DNA of 64,000 nt from Enoplolaimus lenunculus (Eukaryota > Nematoda > Enoplea > Enoplida > Thoracostomopsidae), in the NCBI GenBank assembly GCA_030248215.1, contig JASANG010000847.1, positions 62,001 through 126,000 on the forward strand, read 5' to 3'. A program made the translations under genes and the position numbers. This document shows positions 58,108-64,000 of this stretch, one piece after another. The notes beneath the pieces are model-generated. The model did no database searches and was not told the origin of the DNA. It worked only from the letters and a program-made list of their open reading frames with translations. Within the stretch, counting starts at the first letter, position 1. Each line of letters starts with the position of its first letter.

Positions 58108-59259
58108 GTTTGTACAGTTTATTTGAGTTCTGCTTGCATACAAATAAAACATTTGCGTTGCTGACTGACTATGTTTTCGAATCTAAATACCCAGTTTCCA
58201 GGTAATTTTTCTTCCGCGTTAGTCAGAATTAGAGATACGTTTAGTTTATCGAAATGGTATGTATTTTCGTGTTACATTTTTATTTTCGTTTCAAATTATA
58301 TTGCTTTAGACCATTATCATGTCGAATTGTGTTGTCCGTGGAGATTTAGCCAGTATTAAAATTGGTCGACATTGCATAATTAGTCAAGGCGCTGTGATAC
58401 GTCCACCATTTAAGAAGTTTGTCAAAGGGTAAGTAACAGCTACGCCAAGGTAGGTATTAGGGTACGACCCGATGCCTACCAAAAAGCCAGAGGCAGACTC
58501 ATGTATTCAAGTGTGTATTTCTACAAAAAGTAATACTTAAGCCTATTAATTTAGTATTACGTAATTGCTACGTACAATTGTAATCTAGTTTAGTTGCGCC
58601 AAGGCCGGGGCAACGCAAAAACTATATAGAACATGTATATACTTATACTCATTGTCCGTTGGAATAACATCGTTTCGACTCCGCGTTTCATTTCGTAACA
58701 AAGTTTGTCCAGCAGTAAGCGACTCTCTGTCTAAGTAGGAACCGCAAGGTCGTCCCTTGACGGTCCATTCTATTGTCGACTGGATAACGTGTTCACAGCG
58801 CGGCAATTTACCACTGCGCTCACGGCGCAGCCCCTGGGCAGTCTAGGTTAAAACTGAGGTACTTCTACCAAGCAGCTAAAAAGGGATATCCATAGTGGGG
58901 ATCGAACGCTAAGCCTACGGATCCTTAAGCGAATACTCTACCACTGCGCCACGCAGCCCGCCTCTCCAGCTGTTTCTTTCATCGACTATATGTCGACCGT
59001 ATGCTGGCAGTAAGCGTACAACATAATGTGCATTGCATTTATTGCATATGCACTAGGATAAGCATGTCTCGCATGCTTACAGCGACAATTTTAACAAAAT
59101 AGAATCTGCTCGAATCGATCACCGCCTTGTCGTGGGTCGAGCGGCTCCTGCCTCGCAGGTCCAAATGGTGGTCTACTTCCCCGATGCAACGAGACAATCA
59201 CCATCTCCGCGCATGTGACAGGATCGCTCCTGTCAACGATCAGCCTTGATCGCGGGGCC

Positions 59260-59299
<40 letters not shown>

Positions 59300-62200
59300 T
59301 ACATTAGTTCAGAGTTATCCACTGGCGCTCGCTATGGGCCACAATATTGGGACCTTAAATTTTGGTCCAGTCGGGTAAAAATGCCCTCCTCGTGACAACT
59401 CATAATTTACGGTCTCGGTCAATTTTTGGTCATTACCGAAAAAAAATTTAAATTTTAAAAATAAATTATTTTGTATGCTTTTTCGTAGTTTTTTGTGTTA
59501 TTTGTAACTTTTTAACAATCAATTATTGATAAGTTAACTCATCCACAGCAATTTAATAGATAAATGGTACAGAATTTTTATGCAACGTATCACAACAAGT
59601 AGGAATAAAAATTAAGATTTCAAAATTCTGATTCCTATTGATTGTGCAATCGGAATCGCAACTCGTTTTGTATCGGAATTCTGATCGGGATCGGAATTCT
59701 GGTTGCACCTTGTACTTATGTATATAGTGGCTGCTAACAGGATTAAATTTTTACCGGAATTAAAAATTCCGGTATTAAAGTTTGGTTGGTCGAAATTAAG
59801 ATATTTAACTAAAAAATGACGATCAAAATTAAATAATTTCATTCGTATAGTATGCGAACCTTGACAAGCGCCGAAAATAAACCATCGAAGTAGATTTCGC
59901 TTCCGTGGGTTACGAAAATTTAAAATACAGCAGATAGAGTAAATGCCTATCTCCAACGAGCGTTATGTCACCAATAATATTACAAAAACAAAATTAATAT
60001 AAATATTGCGGTGGCATGTATATTTCAATTTCTGGTTCCGTTTCCGGTAATTTTTGCAAATTCCGGATCCAATTCCTGTTAATTGTAATTCCGGTTGCAC
60101 CCTGGCTGTTAACAGGGGGAAAACGATATATATTTTGAGTGCGTACAGCAAAGCAAACCGTCAGAAAATAAAAAATAGGTGCCGTGTACCGTAAAATTAC
60201 TTGTGACTTTCATATTTTTCAAACGGGAACTGAGCGTGGTAGGATTGTTCTTATGCGAGTCAATTAAGGATTGCATGTAAAAGCGGGCCCCAGTGCCGTG
60301 GTCTTATGCCACGGTACCGGGGCTGGGGACAGACCCCGAGACATCTTTTATACGTAATTAAAGAGTGGTGTTATACGAACAGATGCAGCAGGGATGGGCG
60401 ATCTCGGTCTAGAAATTTAGCTGGTATCGTTCTCGCTTTTTTGAGCCTTGAGACAGTTGGATGTGTCCCGAGTTTACTTAGAGAAGTAATTGCCATTAGC
60501 TTAGCTAGTCTGAGTTGAAGAAAGGACGCACATTGCAATGCTTTGCTCGTTTTTGAACTAAATGTATACACGTGAACTACAGTGTTCTATCTGATATGCC
60601 GGAGTTCTGTGGCCCACGCCCAACCCCCAACACAAAAACCTAACAGTATATACAAATATCTATATGCCGTTCTGTGGCTAACAGTAGGAAAATGGAAAAT
60701 ACCGTGTACAATAATTTCCTGTGCTTTTCGTATGTTTGAAACGAGAACCGAGCGTGATAGGATTGTTTTTCATGCGAGTGAACTAAGAATAGTACCTATA
60801 TAAAAATTGCCCGGCCTAGACCTTGGCAATTAACTTGCTAACCACTCAAACGGGGCTGGGGCCTTAGACCCCGGTGCCGGGGACGTTATCAGACCACGGG
60901 ACATCTCTAACGTGAACTATTTAAAATTGGGTACTTGATTACTTTTACATTATGATTTACATGTTAGAAAATCTTATTTTTATTTTCGGTAACGGTTGAA
61001 AATTGAGACCGAGACCAAAAGTGTAGAATGCCGGAGCCGGATATCGGAGTCGGAAAACAAATTATCCGGCCGGAGATGTGAAACAAAACAGGTGCATATA
61101 ATCCAATTCCGGTTCCTGTAATGGAGATTCGATTAGAGCCTTGATAGATGTATATACCTCGCTAATCAGTTTATGTAACACGTTTATGTTTACAATATGT
61201 TGCATAATCGTCCTCGATCCTTTGGAAATAGCAACTATGCATATATATTTGACTTAGATTAAATATATGCGGTTTTGTTGCATCGTATTATAGATGCCCG
61301 CCAACACGTTATTTGCTGGGGCCTAACCGGGGCCAGTTATATACAATGCTTAATTGACTTACGTGTTCTAACTTGGCATGGTTGGTGGTTGATACGGCTC
61401 CGGTGCCTTAGGCACCGGTCGTTGTAAAAATCTTGTCCACGGGGCAACTCTAGTGCTACGTTGAATGTTTATTGCACCATTTAAGAGTTGCATTTTTCCC
61501 GATGCAAATTGGTGATCACGTAATTATCGGTGACAATTCAATCGTCAACGCTGCATCAATTGGTAGTTTTGTTCATATTGGTACGAATGTGATTATTGGT
61601 CGACGTGCAGTGCTCAAAGATTGTTGTGCCATTCTTGATGACACTGTTCTACCGCCAGAAGCGGTGGTGCCGTCGTTTAGCGTCGTTGCTGGATCACCTG
61701 GTAAGCGATGATTATTTTAAGATTCAAATTTTTAATGAGCGATTTTACTTCTTTATATGTATTTTGTGTTTTGACCTTTTTAATTTAACTGCGGCGATGA
61801 GAATGCAAATTGAAACGAAGTTTGGCGCCGAATTCGAATAAAAAATGGAAAATTCAAGCAAACAAGTTATTTTTGTTTAATGAGGTTATACTTTTGCGCT
61901 AGTCAAATACTTCAAACCCTTTAAATTTAGTTGATTCCTTACAAAATTCGCTATCCGTTGCCGGTTCTGTAAATTAGTATTTGGTCGCAACATGTTGTCA
62001 TTGAAATGTTTCAGAAAAGAACCGTAGGTTACGAACCGGAACTCAATCACATAGTTTTTGCAAAATTTTGATGTTCTATATAATCGAGAGTGGTTTCGTT
62101 AACAGAAGTAAAGCTATGAAAATTTTGCATGTATATTAGTAAGTTTTTGGGATCAACATACAAACACATCATATATAACGGTATCAGATCTAGCTTGTAT

Positions 62201-62348
62201 ATATACACGTCTGTACGCTCGTTCTATACGGCAATCAATTTTTGCAGGAAGAATTGTTGGTCAATTGCCAGAGTGTACCCAAGAGCTCATGATTGATGCT
62301 GCACGTTCGTTTTATCAACACTTCAAACCAGATACACTTCAGCCTTGA
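57991..62348 (+). CDS. DCTN5: Dynactin subunit 5 (p25), four exons
   Basis: Exons 57991-58107, 58310-58428, 61486-61700 and 62248-62348 join to 552 nt, 183 residues plus TGA; human DCTN5 has 182. The protein matches human DCTN5 throughout as I recall it: [100 protein letters not shown] and LPECTQELM. The hexapeptide turns (IGDNSIV, IGSFVHI, IGTNVII) form a left-handed beta-helix. In the dynactin pointed-end complex p25 pairs with p27 (DCTN6) and helps dynein bind membrane cargo. Intron phases are 0, 2 and 1. Intron 2 (3 kb) is full of repeats. An acceptor-like TTTTGTAG ends 1 nt before the ATG, suggesting a trans-spliced leader. It is divergently arranged with the INO80-like gene. Confidence 0.96.
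58310..58428 (+). CDS. DCTN5: DCTN5 exon 2
   Basis: The acceptor is ttgctttag. The exon encodes [20 protein letters not shown] and on to KKFVKG. The donor gtaagt is in phase 2. Confidence 0.93.
58575..58975 (-). mobile_element. tRNA-derived SINE-like sequence in DCTN5 intron 2
   Basis: On the minus strand GGGCTGCGTGGCGCAGTGGT and GTTCGATCCCC at the expected spacing form A- and B-box-like sites (about 58960-58885). A second head-like GGGGCTGCGCCGTGAGCGCA follows near 58835, so two related units may be joined. The arms do not fold into a good tRNA. Confidence 0.5.
59110..59293 (+). mobile_element. 3' tail of a non-LTR element ending in (AAC)n
   Basis: A GC-richer segment (CACCGCCTTGTCGTGGGTCG; GATCAGCCTTGATCGCGGGG) runs straight into CCAAACAACAACAACAAC. 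A short simple-repeat tail at one end is typical of LINE or SINE 3' ends. The family is not identified. Confidence 0.45.
60170..60910. repeat. Direct repeats with GC-rich hairpins, DCTN5 intron 2
   Basis: About 110 bp from TGCCGTGTACCGTAAAATTA is repeated near 60698 (ATACCGTGTACAATAATTTC), both with GAGCGTGRTAGGATTGTT. Each is followed by a GC-rich block with inverted parts (CCGTGGTCTTATGCCACGG; GGGGCCTTAGACCCC). Confidence 0.6.
61300..61460. repeat. Third GC-rich hairpin block, DCTN5 intron 2
   Basis: CTGGGGCCTAACCGGGGCCAG and CCGGTGCCTTAGGCACCGG are near-perfect palindromes. The flank TTGTCCACGGGGCAACTC resembles the blocks at 60320 and 60900. It ends just before exon 3. Confidence 0.55.
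61486..61700 (+). CDS. DCTN5: DCTN5 exon 3
   Basis: The acceptor is caccatttaag. The exon encodes [20 protein letters not shown] through VVAGSPG, the main hexapeptide-repeat coil. The donor gtaagc is in phase 1. Confidence 0.95.
62248..62348 (+). CDS. DCTN5: DCTN5 exon 4 and stop
   Basis: The acceptor is atttttgcag. The exon encodes [20 protein letters not shown] and then the C-terminal helix, ending in TGA. Confidence 0.94.
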
Positions 62349-63574
62349 CACCTCATCATTGACATAAGTTTTTAGTACATGGAAGCATTTTGTGCTACAT
62401 TTAACATTCCCGTTAGCTTGCGTAAATTGTTGCCAACAAACTACGGCTTACAATCGTGAAGATTTCAAACCGAAATGATTTAAACCAATGTTTTATATTT
62501 TATCTAGTAGCTAGGGGTATTTTTTAGTGTTTAATTGAAATAATTGCCGACTCCTTGTTAATTTACGAATTAAGGTCGAAATTCTGTGGCTATGTTTTAA
62601 AAGTTTGATTCTGTGGCTAAGTTTTAAAAGTTTGATTTTGCACACGAATGGGATGTAGCGGTGATGACTAATATAGTTGCCTTATTTGCACCTACAAGTC
62701 AGGCGCGACGTCAAAATTGGTCTACATTACGGTTAAAAAATTTGAAAATTGTAGATAATTTTACTGTTTACAGGGGGTTGGAAAAAAGTGGCTGAGATTG
62801 AGCAATCAGAGGGGACTGGGAAGAGCTTGAATGTGGAGACACTACCGTACTAGAGAAACCCCAGAACGAAAGACCTATAGTGTTTTCCTTATTTACTTTA
62901 TTATTATGTATATAATATGTAAACAGCTTTAATAAAATTCTTGCGGTTTATTTTGTATATTGTGTACTTTGTATGGAAAGTTGAAAGCATTGAGCTGATT
63001 ATCCCGCGGCATTGATATTGCGTATGTGTTGCTGTTTGCGTTTATTACAAGTTAGAAGGTTGTTTGATGCGGCCAGATGTTCAGTTCTGCTTCATTGCCC
63101 CACAATACATAATTTTCCATGACTTGCAATGAATATTTTCGGTTTTAAGTGTAGATTTGCTGTCACTAAAAATTAGTCAATGGACGACGGTGAACGAAGT
63201 TATGTTCCATAGTAATATCTTGTTTTGGCAATTCATTTGTTCACTCTTGACATCTATTCGTGCTCAGGTGGTGGTCCTATTCCCAAAACGGAAGCAATCG
63301 GAATGTGAACCTTGAGCTCGCGTCGTGTCTGTTAACGTAGTCATCGGCAAGCTGTTGTTGAAGATCGTGTGGTTGATGCTTTTTGGAAAACGGTCTATGA
63401 TGTACCCTGTAAAGGCTTTTCCGTGTTTCTTGCAGATGTTTTCCAGCTGTGGTGACCCTGGCTATTTTTCAATGCCGACAACAAGACATTATGTATGAAT
63501 AGAATCTTGTCAATTGTTATGATGTATAGTATTTTGCGCATTATAGATTAGTGTATGTGGTAGTATAAAGTGAT
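62349..63574. other. DCTN5 3' UTR and intergenic sequence
   Basis: The interval from the DCTN5 stop to the next start contains a duplicated phrase (TTCTGTGGCTATGTTTTAAA and TTCTGTGGCTAAGTTTTAAA near 62581-62630), the candidate AATAAA and otherwise unremarkable AT-rich DNA. Confidence 0.5.
62931..62936 (+). terminator. Candidate polyadenylation signal of DCTN5
   Basis: AATAAA lies about 580 nt beyond the DCTN5 stop and is followed by T/G-rich sequence. It is the first good match I see on this strand. The 3' UTR would be long for a nematode, so this is tentative. Confidence 0.4.
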
Positions 63575-63758
63575 ATGTGTGATTTGAACGTTGATAACAC
63601 TGAAATGAACTCGTATAATTCGCCTACCGATACAACATCGAGTGAACGATCAGCGTCTACTGGATCCAGTTGCGGATACTCGAGTTATGGGCAACAGTCT
63701 CATTCACCGACCGAAATATCTGGTACGGTAGAAGATATTTCTGGTGACCCTAAATCAG
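63575..63758 (+). CDS. First coding exon of an unidentified gene, partial at window edge
   Basis: The ATG opens 61 codons rich in Ser, Thr, Asn and Gly (SSERSASTGSSCGYSSYGQQ) and acidic near the end (VEDISGDPKS). It is followed by the possible donor gttggt. The frame runs to a stop at 63829 if unspliced. Codon use and lack of repeats make it plausible, but the sequence is low complexity and no partner exon is visible in the last 170 bases. The function is unknown. Confidence 0.4.
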
Positions 63759-64000
63759 GTTGGTTTTATGAAAATTTGTCGATGTTCCAGTGTACCATTA
63801 GTTTTACGTTCGGCTCTGACAGGAAATAACTCAACGTTCGATTTCGGTGTACGTAATGGTATATAGATTCCAGGATTCTAACAGGACTGAAATTCAATTG
63901 GAATCGTAACTCTAATTTGTTTTGATACGTATTTGATTGGTGGGAAAAATTTCGAAGAGATTAAACGCTTTGTTTGTAGCCATTAACTTCAAGTGCAAGC

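Noticed and set aside
1-64000. CRISPR arrays, bacterial operons or prokaryotic origin
   Set aside because: The genes have introns and eukaryotic families. The regular repeats are minisatellites without spacer structure.

Overview
The window is nuclear DNA of a nematode-like animal. It is AT-rich. Genes are split by introns with TTTTCAG or TTTTAG acceptors, and dozens of short interspersed repeats carry arrays of TTAGGC, the nematode telomere repeat. In three genes an acceptor-like AG lies 1-7 nt before the start codon, as expected for spliced-leader trans-splicing. The low gene density, large repeat-filled introns and INO80-type sequence would suit an early-branching (Enoplea/Dorylaimia) worm such as a mermithid. 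That placement is inference; I cannot search databases.

Four multi-exon genes can be assembled by hand with agreeing intron phases. (1) 7287-1157, minus: a five-exon gene for a secreted protein of about 520 residues from no family I recognise. (2) 32007-9923, minus: a thirteen-exon gene for a secreted protein of about 3,029 residues. It has a signal peptide, three Lustrin-type cysteine-rich domains each split over two exons, very long S/T/N/Q/R-rich linkers (one exon is 5,765 nt), two tandem PAN/Apple-type domains and a cysteine-rich tail. It looks like a matrix or cuticle-type protein. (3) 53320-38629, minus: an eleven-exon gene whose first five exons match the N-terminus of the INO80 chromatin remodeller. 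It continues into some 2,000 residues of Ser/Thr/Gly-rich sequence with a 16-residue motif repeated in three exons, then stops with no Snf2 ATPase in the window. (4) 57991-62348, plus: a complete four-exon dynactin subunit 5 (DCTN5, p25). The first exon of a fifth gene lies at 63575-63758, plus.

The rest is dominated by small non-autonomous elements. T1 and T2 have inverted ends beginning GGCCCATG or GGCCAATG and internal (CCTAAG)n arrays. M1 is a palindromic 'GAGTTGATT' element of about 250 bp, with nine copies or remnants. M3 begins CTGTA..CCGAATAAGAGGGG and is flanked by TA; one copy sits inside a T1 copy. There are several other inverted-repeat elements, tRNA-derived SINE-like sequences, and a decayed LINE (PHD finger, endonuclease, 3' end of the reverse-transcriptase ORF). 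Tandem arrays include an 11 x 50 bp minisatellite, a 30-bp array grown inside an M1 copy, an AT-rich array, and about fourteen ~18-bp units with an E2F-site-like core.

Region by region: 1-1.2 kb, repeats; 1.2-7.3 kb, secreted-protein gene; 7.3-9.9 kb, repeats; 9.9-32.0 kb, Lustrin/PAN gene with repeat-rich introns; 32.0-38.6 kb, intergenic repeats; 38.6-53.3 kb, INO80-like gene; 53.3-58.0 kb, LINE and palindrome element between two divergent genes; 58.0-62.9 kb, DCTN5; 63.6 kb to the end, start of another gene. The two secreted-protein genes are adjacent and on the same strand. I see no operon-like close spacing.
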